This document shows, piece by piece, positions 56,002-64,000 of a stretch of 64,000 nucleotides of DNA; position 1 is the first letter of the stretch, and each line of letters starts with the position of its first letter. A model generated the notes under the pieces. That model was not told where the DNA came from, searched no databases, and worked only from the letters and a program-made list of their open reading frames with translations. The position numbers and the translations under genes were made by a program. This DNA comes from a bacterium D16-36. GTDB lineage: Bacteria; Bacillota; Clostridia; Lachnospirales; Lachnospiraceae. The stretch is taken from positions 1 through 64,000 of the forward strand of contig RAYF01000018.1 of the NCBI GenBank assembly GCA_003611745.1, in the 5' to 3' direction.

Positions 56002-56061
56002 TAGGAATTGTAAATGCAATCCCTTAGTTACAGTTCACTCCGTGAACTGTAACAATTCCTA
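56002..56061. repeat. 60-bp palindromic repeat upstream of rpoB
   Basis: Outer arms TAGGAATTGT and ACAATTCCTA enclose the perfect hairpin TTACAGTTCAC/GTGAACTGTAA. It lies in the rpoB leader on the minus strand. A TATAAT for rpoB is just upstream at 56066-56071 (minus), so the hairpin would be at the very 5' end of the rpoBC transcript. Confidence 0.6.
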
Positions 56062-56114
56062 TACTATTATAATCCAATTGCTAAGAAAGTCTTTTCAACC
56101 GAAGAATCTTATGG

Positions 56115-56120
56115 TATAAT
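56115..56120 (+). promoter_or_regulatory. Extended -10 element for the glycosidase gene
   Basis: ATGGTATAAT: TATAAT with a TG extension; the -35 (TTTTCA-like) is weak. The 210-bp leader to the ATG shows no riboswitch that I recognise. Confidence 0.5.
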
Positions 56121-56330
56121 TCTAAAGTACATAAGAGTAAATAGTATAGTCAGCCACAATAGTGCATTTTTCATCTTACTACCAAACGTACAAGATGTCA
56201 AGCACTTTTTTTGTTGGGATAGACAGCAAACCTTACTATCCACGGCTTTTCTAAACAACATATGTAAAACTGCCAGCAAACACTTTATATAAGGAAAGGC
56301 AAGAAAACTAATTAGAAAGAAGGTAGATAA

Positions 56331-58775
56331 ATGAAGGAATTAAATGTAAATGAGATTTTATCGAAAATGACTCTGGAGCAAAAAGCTGACCTGTGCTCTG
56401 GTGTAGATTTCTGGCATACCGCCGCTTATGAAGAACTCGGGCTGCCTGATATTATGGTATCGGACGGGCCTCACGGGCTGCGCAAGCAGGACGAGGAGGC
56501 TGACCACCTTGGCGCCAATGAAAGCATAAAGGCCATCTGTTTTCCAACTGCCTCCGCCATGGCATGTTCTTTTGACAAAGAGCTGCTCCATACGGTAGGA
56601 GACGCCCTCGGTGAAGAATGTGTTGCAGAAGATGTAGCAGTTCTTCTGGGGCCGGGAATCAATATGAAACGCTCCCCTCTGTGCGGCAGGAATTTTGAAT
56701 ACCTCTCAGAAGACCCTTATCTTGCCGGAGAATTGGCCACCTCTTTGATTCAGGGTATTCAGGGTAGGAATGTCGGCACCAGCCTCAAACATTTTGCCGC
56801 AAACAACCAGGAATGGCGGCGGATGAGCATTGATGTGCAGGCAGACGAGCGGACTCTCCGCGAAATTTATCTGGCTGCATTTGAAAAAGTAGTGAAAGAA
56901 GCAAAACCTTGGACAATCATGTGCAGCTATAACCGAATTAACGGCGTTTACTCCTGTGAGAACAAATGGTTGCTAAACGATGTCCTCCGCGAAGAATGGG
57001 GCTTTGACGGGCTTGTTATGACAGACTGGGGCGCAATGAATAAAAGAGTTCCGGCACTAGAAGCCGGGCTTGACCTTGAGATGCCTAGCAGCCATGGTGA
57101 GACAGACAGGCAGATTGTGGCTGCTGTTAAAGATGGAACACTTGATGAAAGCATTTTAGACCAATCTGTCCTGCGTGTGCTGAATCTGGTAAAGAAATAC
57201 ACAGAACATAAACCGGACAGCCGCCCTTCCTATGATAAAGAAGCACATCATGAATTAGCAAGGAAAACTGCAGCGGAGTCTGCCGTACTTCTGAAGAATG
57301 ACGGTATCCTTCCGTTAGTTTCCGGCCAGAAAATCGCCATTATCGGTGAGTTTGCCAAAAATCCGCGCATTCAGGGCGGCGGCTCCAGCCACATTAACTG
57401 CAGCCAAATTACATCCGCACTGGACGCATTTGCCGCTATCAATGAAATGCCCGGCGAACATGTCTGCGAAAACGGAGCCTGCCATATGATACCGCCGCTT
57501 AACTATGAGATTTCCTATGCTGCCGGCTACAGCACGAAGGAAGATAGGATTAATGAAACTATGGAAGCTGAAGCTGTGGATTTGGCCAAAAATGCCGATG
57601 TCTGCGTTATTTTTGCCGGGCTCCCGGATGAATTTGAGAGCGAAGGCTATGACCGCACCCATTTGAATATGCCAGACTGCCAGAATCATTTGATTGATGC
57701 CATCTGTGATGTCCAGAAAAATGTCGTAGTTGTGCTGCACAACGGCTCACCAATCTGCATGCCTTGGCTTGACAAGGTAAATGCCGTACTGGAAATGTAC
57801 CTTGCCGGACAGGCAAGCGGCGGCGCAGCGGCTGACCTGCTTACCGGGCGCATAAACCCTTCCGGCAAGCTCGCAGAGAGTTTCCCTCTTAAACTTGAGG
57901 ACAATCCTTCATTCCTAAATTTCCCAGGGAAGCGTTATGAAGTTTCCTACAGCGAAGGGGTATTTATCGGCTACCGCTACTATGACAAAAAGAAAATGGA
58001 TGTATTGTTCCCATTCGGATACGGTTTAAGCTATACCACATTTGAATACAGTAATTTAAAGATAAACGGCGTTAACTGTGATAACGCACTTGTCCACTCT
58101 GCACCGTTCGGAAGCTGCCCTGCTGGAAATATCCCAGCGGATACCGCCTGCCGCAGCAACGCACCCGCAGCAGAGATTTTAGATAGCGATAAGGTTACTG
58201 TTTCTGTTGATATCACCAACACCGGAAAAACAGCCGGCAAGGAAATCGTTGAGCTTTATGTTAAGAATTATATCGGTATTGAAAACAGGCCGGAAAAGGA
58301 GCTAAAGGAATTTGCCAAAATTTTCCTGCAGCCCGGTGAGACTGGGACCGTGACATTCACCTTAAATTACCGCTCATTTGCCTACTATAATGAGACAGCA
58401 AAAGATTGGTTCGTGGAAAGCGGCCTATACCATATCCTGATTGGCGCATCTTCCCGCGATATCCGTCTGGCTGCGCCGCTTCAGGTAAACGGCACAAAAC
58501 GGCTTCCTTTCAAAGCATGGGACCCGACAACGTTCCAAGATGTCGACCTCTTTGCTAAAAGACCGGAAATCCAGAGTGAAATTCTGGAAAAACTCGCCCG
58601 CTTTAATCTAGAAAATTCTGGAAAGACGGATTATGAAGACGAGCTACAACAGTTAAAATGCTATTTCGGCTGGACGCCCCTGCATTCCATTATATCCTTT
58701 GATAATGGGCTTTTCACCTATGATGGTATCCAGCAGATAATCCAGAAGCTGAACGAAGCAGAAAAAGAAGAGTAA
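56331..58775 (+). CDS. Glycoside hydrolase family 3 beta-glucosidase/xylosidase
   Basis: An 814-residue cytosolic enzyme (no signal peptide) of the GH3 family, hydrolysing terminal beta-linked sugars from oligosaccharides. Domain order: TIM-barrel (about 1-300) with substrate-binding DGPHGLR and KHFAANNQE, and catalytic nucleophile D232 in GLVMTDWGAM. The alpha/beta sandwich domain (330-560) has GSSHINCSQ and the FESEGYDRTHLNMP acid/base region, followed by LYVKNYIG in the fibronectin III-like domain (about 620-740) and a C-terminal helical tail of 70 residues. Sugar specificity cannot be read from sequence. The ATG follows AAAGAAGG. It is monocistronic and divergent from rpoBC. Confidence 0.93.
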   Translation: MKELNVNEILSKMTLEQKADLCSGVDFWHTAAYEELGLPDIMVSDGPHGLRKQDEEADHLGANESIKAICFPTASAMACSFDKELLHTVGDALGEECVAEDVAVLLGPGINMKRSPLCGRNFEYLSEDPYLAGELATSLIQGIQGRNVGTSLKHFAANNQEWRRMSIDVQADERTLREIYLAAFEKVVKEAKPWTIMCSYNRINGVYSCENKWLLNDVLREEWGFDGLVMTDWGAMNKRVPALEAGLDLEMPSSHGETDRQIVAAVKDGTLDESILDQSVLRVLNLVKKYTEHKPDSRPSYDKEAHHELARKTAAESAVLLKNDGILPLVSGQKIAIIGEFAKNPRIQGGGSSHINCSQITSALDAFAAINEMPGEHVCENGACHMIPPLNYEISYAAGYSTKEDRINETMEAEAVDLAKNADVCVIFAGLPDEFESEGYDRTHLNMPDCQNHLIDAICDVQKNVVVVLHNGSPICMPWLDKVNAVLEMYLAGQASGGAAADLLTGRINPSGKLAESFPLKLEDNPSFLNFPGKRYEVSYSEGVFIGYRYYDKKKMDVLFPFGYGLSYTTFEYSNLKINGVNCDNALVHSAPFGSCPAGNIPADTACRSNAPAAEILDSDKVTVSVDITNTGKTAGKEIVELYVKNYIGIENRPEKELKEFAKIFLQPGETGTVTFTLNYRSFAYYNETAKDWFVESGLYHILIGASSRDIRLAAPLQVNGTKRLPFKAWDPTTFQDVDLFAKRPEIQSEILEKLARFNLENSGKTDYEDELQQLKCYFGWTPLHSIISFDNGLFTYDGIQQIIQKLNEAEKEE

Positions 58776-58937
58776 CTTCTTTTCAGCCGCCGCCAAGTGT
58801 CCCGAAAAAAGAGAATACATTAAAGTTCCCGCAAAACTGGAAAGAGCGCGCCTGAATCTCCAGACACGCTCCGGCATTGCCGCTTTGATTCAGGACACGC
58901 CGATATATTCTACCATGATATTTTTGCCTGCACTGCT

Positions 58938-58969
58938 TAGGAACTGTAAATTAATTATTTACAGTCCCT
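58938..58969. repeat. TTAGGAACT-type hairpin
   Basis: AGGAACTGTAAAT (58939-58951) pairs with ATTTACAGTCCCT (58957-58969). It marks the boundary between the glycosidase region and the mobile-element region. Confidence 0.55.
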
Positions 58970-58971
58970 TA

Positions 58972-59122
58972 TTGGCGGTGCAGGTATTTTTCTTTCGTTG
59001 CCATCCCTCCCCGGATATGACGCTCTGATTTATTGACATCCAGCACCTGCCTTGCCTGTGCTGCAAGAGCGGGGTTGATACCCAGCAGGCGTTCCGTGAT
59101 ATCTTTATGTATGGTTGTCGCT
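58972..59122 (-). pseudogene. Small mobile-element ORF without a start
   Basis: Overlapping the 3' end of the recombinase gene in another frame is an open stretch encoding HKDITERLLGINPALAAQAR then VLDVNKSERHIRGGMATKEK and a stop. It reads like a real small protein (helical, basic) but has no ATG, GTG or TTG at its beginning. It is probably the remainder of an accessory gene of the same element. Confidence 0.45.
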
Positions 59123-60640
59123 AATTAGAACGGAACTCTCCAGACCTAAATCCCCAAATAAACGCAGATAAATATCTACATTGCCCTCCTTATCTACTTC
59201 GATTTTCTTGATAATCTGTTTAAGCTGCTCATTGGCCATCTGATGTACATCTGTAATATCTTCCACGGCTTTGAAGGTATTGTTTAACAGATATTCCAGC
59301 TGCTCTCCCTTAGTCAGGTGATAAGATACCATCCTCAATTCATTCTCAAGCCGTTCAATCTTCCCACGCATACCGCCAATCTTTGCATTCAGCTCCTCAC
59401 GGGAGATTAAATCATCTGTATACATATCCATATATTTTTGGCGGGTTTTCTGCAATTTGGCAAGCTGCTGGTTCAATTCCTTTTCATATTCAGCATTTTC
59501 GTCCTTTGCCTTGTAAATTCGCTGAAACTCATTTACTACATTATGTATGACATTCTTTTTTTGCTTAAGCATTTCGGCAAAGTATTCCTGTAATGCCTGC
59601 ACCAGTCCTTCCTCATCAACAGTCACGGCATTGGGGCAGCTATCAGCTCCGCGGCCATTATGCCCGGAACACACCCAGCGGATATACGTATTTTTATAGG
59701 TACGGACTGTACGCCGGAAAGACCATCCACACTCCCTGCACTTGATAAGCGTGGAAAAAAGATACTTATTACTTTGCCGCTCATGCCTGATGTTGAACGC
59801 CTTATTTCTGGACTGCAGTATCTGCTGCGCTTTTTCGTATATTTCCGGTTCAATAATCCGTAAATCCGGCCTCTCTACCACCATCCAGTCTGTTTCATCC
59901 TTATCCGTACGCCTGCTAGTCAGAAAATCTGTCACTTCCTGTTTCCCATTGATAATTTTTCCTGTATACAATTCGTTTGTAAGAATACGGCAGATGGCAT
60001 TCTGGCTCCACTGGCAATTCCGTTTTGTTTTTAATCCACGTTCATTCAGTTTATTGGAAATCTTTGCCGCACCATAGCCCTCTTTTGTGTACCACTGGTA
60101 AATCTGGCGGATGATTACTGCTTCTTCCTGATTGATGTCCAGATTAAAATAGTCCCCTTTGGTTTTGTCATAGCCATAAACAATATTCGGAACCCTGCCT
60201 TTTTCCGCATTAATTTTCTTACCAAACTTTACACGCTTAGACGTATTGGCACTTTCTTCCTGAGCCAGTGCGCCAAAAATAGTCAGCACAAACTCACTGT
60301 TTCCCATGCTGGTCATGTTGGCAGTAAGAAATTGTGTTTCTATCCCCAACGACTTTAGTTTCCGGACATTTTGAAGTAAATCAACCGTATTACGGGCAAA
60401 ACGGGAAATATCCTTTACAACCACCATATCAAACAGCCCATGTTCCGCATCAGACATCATGCGTAGAAATTCCCTGCGGTTTTTAATTTTAGTTCCGGAA
60501 ATGCCTTCATCTGCATATAATCTAACAAGAGTGTCGCCCGTACGGGCAGTATATTCAGAAAAAAAAGCTTTCTGGGCTTCAAGGCTGTTTAACTGGTCTT
60601 CTTTCTCCGTGGATACACGGCAATATGCGGCTATATTCAT
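59105..60640 (-). CDS. Serine recombinase of a conjugative/mobilisable transposon
   Basis: A 511-residue large serine recombinase. The resolvase domain has the catalytic serine in AAYCRVSTEKEDQLNSLEAQ, RRLD-like KDISRFARN, and LTIFGALAQEES. The recombinase domain spans about 165-290. The zinc ribbon is KCRECGWSFRRT with a later C in DSCPNAV, followed by a long coiled coil (YEKELNQQLAKLQKTRQKYM) and a short C-terminal segment. It is distinct from the sigK recombinase (different N-terminus and linker) and closer to the TnpX-like transposon recombinases. The ATG follows AAAGG. No attachment site pair was identified nearby, so whether the element is still mobile is open. Confidence 0.9.
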   Translation of the reverse strand: MNIAAYCRVSTEKEDQLNSLEAQKAFFSEYTARTGDTLVRLYADEGISGTKIKNRREFLRMMSDAEHGLFDMVVVKDISRFARNTVDLLQNVRKLKSLGIETQFLTANMTSMGNSEFVLTIFGALAQEESANTSKRVKFGKKINAEKGRVPNIVYGYDKTKGDYFNLDINQEEAVIIRQIYQWYTKEGYGAAKISNKLNERGLKTKRNCQWSQNAICRILTNELYTGKIINGKQEVTDFLTSRRTDKDETDWMVVERPDLRIIEPEIYEKAQQILQSRNKAFNIRHERQSNKYLFSTLIKCRECGWSFRRTVRTYKNTYIRWVCSGHNGRGADSCPNAVTVDEEGLVQALQEYFAEMLKQKKNVIHNVVNEFQRIYKAKDENAEYEKELNQQLAKLQKTRQKYMDMYTDDLISREELNAKIGGMRGKIERLENELRMVSYHLTKGEQLEYLLNNTFKAVEDITDVHQMANEQLKQIIKKIEVDKEGNVDIYLRLFGDLGLESSVLISDNHT

Positions 60641-60710
60641 ATTCTAATAACCTTTCTATCTATTGATGTTGGGAAATCTTTACCTTTGATGCCAATTCCT
60701 TTTTTCAACT

Positions 60711-62375
60711 TTACCCTATCAGCACTTTTTTCCCTTCGAAGGCAAAGCCATACTTACGAATCCGCTCTTCCCCTATTCCCCTGTCTAAAAGCTGCTGCTC
60801 GTATTTCTTTTCTTCTATCTGCCTTAACGCTGCCTGCACAGTTTCCTCCAGCGATGACTCTTCTTCCGGACTATGGACCTTAAATTCCAGAATAATGCCG
60901 TCATCACCCTGATTCAACGGACTTAACATCACATCATACCTCCCAAAGCCACTTTCCCGGTTAGATGTCACTTCATATCTGCCTGCCAGATCTACAAGCA
61001 GCCCTAACACAAACCCATGATAAAACCGCTCCGGATTCATTATCCCTGAAGGATGTTTCCCACCATCAAAGGAACTGAACATCGAAAGGGAAACCCTGTT
61101 CATATAGGCATTCATTTCCTTGCGGTCACCACACAAAAGTGCCTTAATGAAATCATTATAATCCGCAGAATCTTCACAAAACCAGTCGCTGACCATATTT
61201 TTATACATCTTCCAAACCTCATAGTTAGTCAGTTCCAGCGTGTAAATGTCATCCTGAATTTCCACAACTTTCAGATAACCGCTGGCAAGCAGAAGGCTCC
61301 ATATGGCATTTTCATTTCTGCCTAACTGATCGAATACAATTTCCTCATCAATCCTGCTCTTAATAGGCCGATGCTGCAATAATTCCTCAAACTGCATTTT
61401 TATATCTCTGCTTCCCTTCCTGATGAGGCTGCCAGCCAATCCATTTGAACTTGTATTTGCCCAGTAAGCTTTTAACTGTTTCTTATCTAAAAAACATATA
61501 ATTGACCATGGGTTATAAATATCACTCAGATTTCCAATTGTGAAACCATCATACCATTTCTTTACCTCATCTTTATTTGTCAGGCCATACTCATCCATAG
61601 CTGCAAAAACTTCTTTTTCTGTAAAGCCAAAACAGGAGGCGTATTCGTTAGATGTTGTTGTCACAACATTCAAGTTATTTAAATCAGAAAACAAGGATTC
61701 TTTGCTCACTCTTGTGATTCCTGTCATAATCGCACGTTCCAGATACGGGTTTGTCTTAAACGTATTGTTAAACAACGTTCTGGTAAAGGCAACAAGCTCT
61801 CCCCAATAACCATTTATATATGCTTCCTGCATCGGTGTATCGTATTCGTCCAACAAAATAATAACCTTTTTCCCATAAAAACGGTATAAATATCCAGCAA
61901 GTTGATGCAATGCTTTTGCCGCATCATTATTACTCATATTCCTTCCAATCCGGTCAAAAAAATCCTTGTCTCTTTCCCCAAATTTACCAGAATTCCGTAA
62001 ATATTCATGTTCGGCATATAGATCTGTAATAATCTGAAAAATCTGCTCCCTTGTATCCGGATAATTGTCCGCCTTTACTCCGGCAAAAGACAGGCTGATA
62101 ACCGGGTATGTTCCCTGCAACTCCCTGTATTTCCTTTCCTGCCATATCATAAGATTCTGAAAAATTTCTGCATGCCCTTCATATTTCAGACTGAAAAAGT
62201 ACTCCAGCATGCTCATATTCAATGTTTTACCAAAACGCCGCGGCCGGGTTATCAAAGTAACGATATCATCGCTTTCCCACCACTCTTTTATAAAATGGGT
62301 TTTATCCACATAAAAATTATTCTTTAAAATCAATGCTTCAAAATCCTGTGCACCAATTGATACTACTCTAGCCAT
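60711..62375 (-). CDS. AAA-ATPase-like protein with C-terminal PD-(D/E)XK nuclease domain
   Basis: About 554 residues of the AAA-ATPase_like plus PDDEXK_9 architecture. The N-terminal strand NNFYVDKTHFIKEWWESDD precedes a Walker A-like RPRRFGKTLNMSMLEYFF, and Walker B is VIILLDEYDTPM. The middle domain contains YDGFTIGNLSDIYNPWSI. The C-terminal nuclease core has FGRYDVMLSP (D), DGIILEFKVHS (E-x-K) and a final strand. The family is very common, often multi-copy, in gut anaerobes; its function is unknown, perhaps a DNA-processing or defence role. The ATG at 62375 follows AGAGAGG; seven additional codons upstream are open. Confidence 0.87.
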   Translation of the reverse strand: MARVVSIGAQDFEALILKNNFYVDKTHFIKEWWESDDIVTLITRPRRFGKTLNMSMLEYFFSLKYEGHAEIFQNLMIWQERKYRELQGTYPVISLSFAGVKADNYPDTREQIFQIITDLYAEHEYLRNSGKFGERDKDFFDRIGRNMSNNDAAKALHQLAGYLYRFYGKKVIILLDEYDTPMQEAYINGYWGELVAFTRTLFNNTFKTNPYLERAIMTGITRVSKESLFSDLNNLNVVTTTSNEYASCFGFTEKEVFAAMDEYGLTNKDEVKKWYDGFTIGNLSDIYNPWSIICFLDKKQLKAYWANTSSNGLAGSLIRKGSRDIKMQFEELLQHRPIKSRIDEEIVFDQLGRNENAIWSLLLASGYLKVVEIQDDIYTLELTNYEVWKMYKNMVSDWFCEDSADYNDFIKALLCGDRKEMNAYMNRVSLSMFSSFDGGKHPSGIMNPERFYHGFVLGLLVDLAGRYEVTSNRESGFGRYDVMLSPLNQGDDGIILEFKVHSPEEESSLEETVQAALRQIEEKKYEQQLLDRGIGEERIRKYGFAFEGKKVLIG

Positions 62376-62522
62376 ATATACCTCTCTTTCACTCATTTTT
62401 GTATGAATAATACCAGTTTAACACTCTGTATTTTCCTTTACAACTGCTATTTTCCGAAAGAAAAGTGGATTTTTCATTGGAATCTCCAACGGATAGACAA
62501 TTTAAAAAAAGGGCGAATTCCC

Positions 62523-62556
62523 AAAAAAAATGGAGCCTTTCATCTTGAAAGACTCC
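62523..62556 (-). terminator. Terminator of the small ORF at 62540
   Basis: GGAGTCTTTC pairs with GAAAGGCTCC on the minus strand and is followed by ATTTTTTTT. The stem contains the stop codon of the small ORF. Confidence 0.8.
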
Positions 62557-62719
62557 TATCTTCTTTACTTGGCACCTCCATTTTGCCTGCCGCTTCCTGC
62601 AGAATCACGTCAACTTTTTCCTTATTAACCTCAACGAATATCTTTGCTATGTAATCGGCAGTTTCTTCTGCCGAGTTAGGATTATGAAAGCGAAAACGAA
62701 GCTTCAATTTACTAGTGAT
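62540..62719 (-). CDS. Small mobile-element protein with uncertain start
   Basis: A reading frame of about 59 codons: TSKLKLRFRFHNPNSAEETA, then DYIAKIFVEVNKEKVDVILQ and a charged tail. An excellent AGGAGG lies about ten bases upstream (62730-62735), but the codon in the start position is ATC; a TTG lies four codons inside. It may be a gene that lost its ATG by mutation or one that uses a rare start. The composition and signals look genuine. The sequence from 62760 to 63046 is otherwise gene-free. Confidence 0.45.
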   Translation of the reverse strand: MTSKLKLRFRFHNPNSAEETADYIAKIFVEVNKEKVDVILQEAAGKMEVPSKEDRSLSR

Positions 62720-62915
62720 AGCAAAACCACCTCCTGTTTATCAACTTGCTCTTTTTCCATAACTATGAAGTCATTTATTAAAATAGACCTTATTTTAAAA
62801 CTTTTCCCCAAGATATATTTTAATTTTCTTTCCGCCCTCTAACTATTAATTTATCTGTGTATGGTTCCTCAATTCTTGCAGGAATCCATTACAGTTACTG
62901 CAATTCCTATAAAAC

Positions 62916-62966
62916 AAAAATAAGGCGTTGCACCAAATATCCCACTTGATACAATACCTTATTTTT
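62916..62966 (-). terminator. Hairpin downstream of the Fic gene
   Basis: AAAAATAAGG (62916-62925) pairs with CCTTATTTTT (62957-62966) across a 31-base loop; on either strand it ends in T. Confidence 0.5.
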
Positions 62967-63046
62967 ACATAATTCCTTGCCCACTCACGGATTTCCTCTA
63001 TAAACACAACCGCTTTCTCAACATCATCCTTTCACAGTCAAACAAC

Positions 63047-63802
63047 TCATAATTTAAGCAATCTGCAGTAATCCCGTTGTGTCTCAATTACACATTCGGC
63101 AATCAGCTTAGAAAATATTTCCATATCATTTAACCTTCTGGAAGCAGAGAGGGCATTGATATAGTCATTTCGCAAAACAGGGGGGATGGATACCACGCCA
63201 TAACCAGCATTGACTAAGATAAGATTCATCAAAAGCCTTGCAGTCCTGCCATTTCCGTCAATGAAAGGATGAATATCAACCAACCGCTTATGTGCCATCG
63301 CTGCCAGTTCAATAGGATGCAGAGTAGTCCATGAAAAATGAATCTGATCTGCCAGATGCGCCATTAACCAGGGCACTTCATCTGGAGCTGGCGGAACATA
63401 CTCCGTTCCAGAAATATAAACCTGAACAGTACGGTACTGACCAGCCTGATCAGCGTCAACCTTCTGGTAAAAAAGACGGTGCAGTTTCTTTATGGTATCT
63501 TCCTTGATACTCATATTACTCTGCCTTGCCAGATCAAGCATAAAATCATAGGCAGAGCCATGCCCGACAGCCTCATAGCAATCCTTCAGCGGGCGGCCTG
63601 CAACAGTAATGCCATCCTCAAGAAGTATCTTTGTCTCAGATATGGTAAGGGTATTCCCCTCCAAGGCATTACTGCTGTAGGTGAAGCCAATACGAAAATA
63701 ATCATCCAAAGATTTCAATTCTTCCTTTGCCAACGGTCGGGCAGAAGATATTTTTTGTTTATAGGAGTCCGCTTTTTGCAGCAGTTCTTGTAATGCTGGC
63801 AT
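63047..63802 (-). CDS. Fic-domain protein (predicted AMP transferase)
   Basis: About 251 residues. The Fic active-site loop HPFIDGNGRTARLL is complete (catalytic His, phosphate-binding GNGR), so nucleotide transfer, usually AMP from ATP to a hydroxyl of a target protein, is predicted. An N-terminal SSNALEGN fits the inhibitory motif [S/T]xxxE[G/N], placing it among self-inhibited Fic proteins in which the inhibitory helix precedes the core. The conserved flap GRPLKDCYEAVGHG is also seen. The ATG at 63802 follows AGGAAAGGAAG. Its first codons and leader match the Uma2 gene at 42703. It lies in mobile-element DNA with no adjacent antitoxin. The target is unknown. Confidence 0.9.
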   Translation of the reverse strand: MPALQELLQKADSYKQKISSARPLAKEELKSLDDYFRIGFTYSSNALEGNTLTISETKILLEDGITVAGRPLKDCYEAVGHGSAYDFMLDLARQSNMSIKEDTIKKLHRLFYQKVDADQAGQYRTVQVYISGTEYVPPAPDEVPWLMAHLADQIHFSWTTLHPIELAAMAHKRLVDIHPFIDGNGRTARLLMNLILVNAGYGVVSIPPVLRNDYINALSASRRLNDMEIFSKLIAECVIETQRDYCRLLKL

Positions 63803-63857
63803 GGACAACACTTCCTTTCCTGATGATTGTATATGATTGCAGATTTTACAACAGCCT

Positions 63858-63998
63858 TTATATCGCCGCCACCGGAAAATACCATGTATCACGGCTATAC
63901 GGCAACAACTCATCCGCCATACACAAAATTACTCCCGGCTGGACATCCATTTTTAACTTGCCCAGCACAGAAAAATTTTTGTCCGCATGATTTGGCAT
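63858..63998 (-). pseudogene. Short mobile-element ORF near the window end
   Basis: From an ATG at 63998 (near the window edge, so the true start may lie outside) the frame encodes MPNHADKNFSVLGKLKMDVQ, then ILCMADELLPYSRDTWYF and a stop. The residue pattern looks like a genuine protein, but I do not recognise the family. It may be a fragment. Confidence 0.4.
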
Positions 63999-64000
63999 TT

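Noticed and set aside
56122-56330. Riboswitch or T-box in the glycosidase leader
   Set aside because: The 210-bp leader shows no conserved T-box, purine, TPP, SAM or cobalamin core that I could recognise by eye.

Overview
The window looks like the chromosome of a low-GC, spore-forming Clostridia species, most likely a Lachnospiraceae. The reasons are a sporulation sigma factor gene (sigK), Veg, a SEC-C protein, DUF1292, MEP-pathway IspF, many small intergenic palindromes, and several serine-recombinase and decayed conjugative-element fragments. Species cannot be named from the sequence alone.

Layout. 0-1 kb: remnant of a mobile region (ParM-like fragment, structured non-coding DNA). 1-4.1 kb: housekeeping (RlmCD-type methyltransferase, YhaM-type nuclease, CheY). 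4.3-11.8 kb: sigK split in two by a 6,790-bp skin-like element flanked by an 11-bp direct repeat. The element carries its own large serine recombinase, a small basic protein, an XRE regulator, a RloB/AAA ATPase pair of the AbiL/RloAB defence type, and a membrane diguanylate cyclase. 11.9-36.3 kb: ordinary core genes (MYG1 family, icd, S1 protein, ispF, two tRNAs, VanZ-like, AI-2E permease family, DUF368, a secreted papain-like protease, exonuclease, veg, a four-gene signalling cluster, lrgAB, glf, csoR-copA(Z), MATE, DUF1292), punctuated by palindromic repeats. 36.8-47.8 kb: a variable locus with an Rpn-family nuclease and two large surface-protein genes arranged tail to tail as a 3.4-kb imperfect inverted repeat. 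Only the right-hand copy has a promoter, signal peptide and start; the left-hand copy is an open but headless cassette. Between them lie Uma2 genes and remnants, an IS66 remnant and a 27-aa type I toxin with a convergent antisense RNA. 48.2-56 kb: rpoC and rpoB. 56.3-58.8 kb: a family 3 glycosidase. 58.9-64 kb: decayed mobile-element material (serine recombinase, AAA/PD-(D/E)XK protein, small ORFs, Fic protein, an ORF running off the end).

Two programmed or potentially programmed DNA rearrangements stand out. First, excision at 4703/11493 rebuilds an uninterrupted sigK reading frame of about 208-211 codons, with no pro-sequence. Second, inversion between the homologous arms 38112-41548 and 43856-47238 would place the silent surface-protein cassette behind the only promoter and signal peptide, giving an antigenic switch. 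The first is strongly supported by the sequence and by known sigK biology. The second is inference from the arrangement.

Other points of note are a CopA whose C-terminal copper-chaperone domain has its own perfect ribosome-binding site and start, a copper-type operator overlapping the csoR promoter, and a family of about 160-bp palindromic elements sharing a GTAGC-GCTAC centre. All functional statements rest on reading motifs and context by eye; no database search was run.
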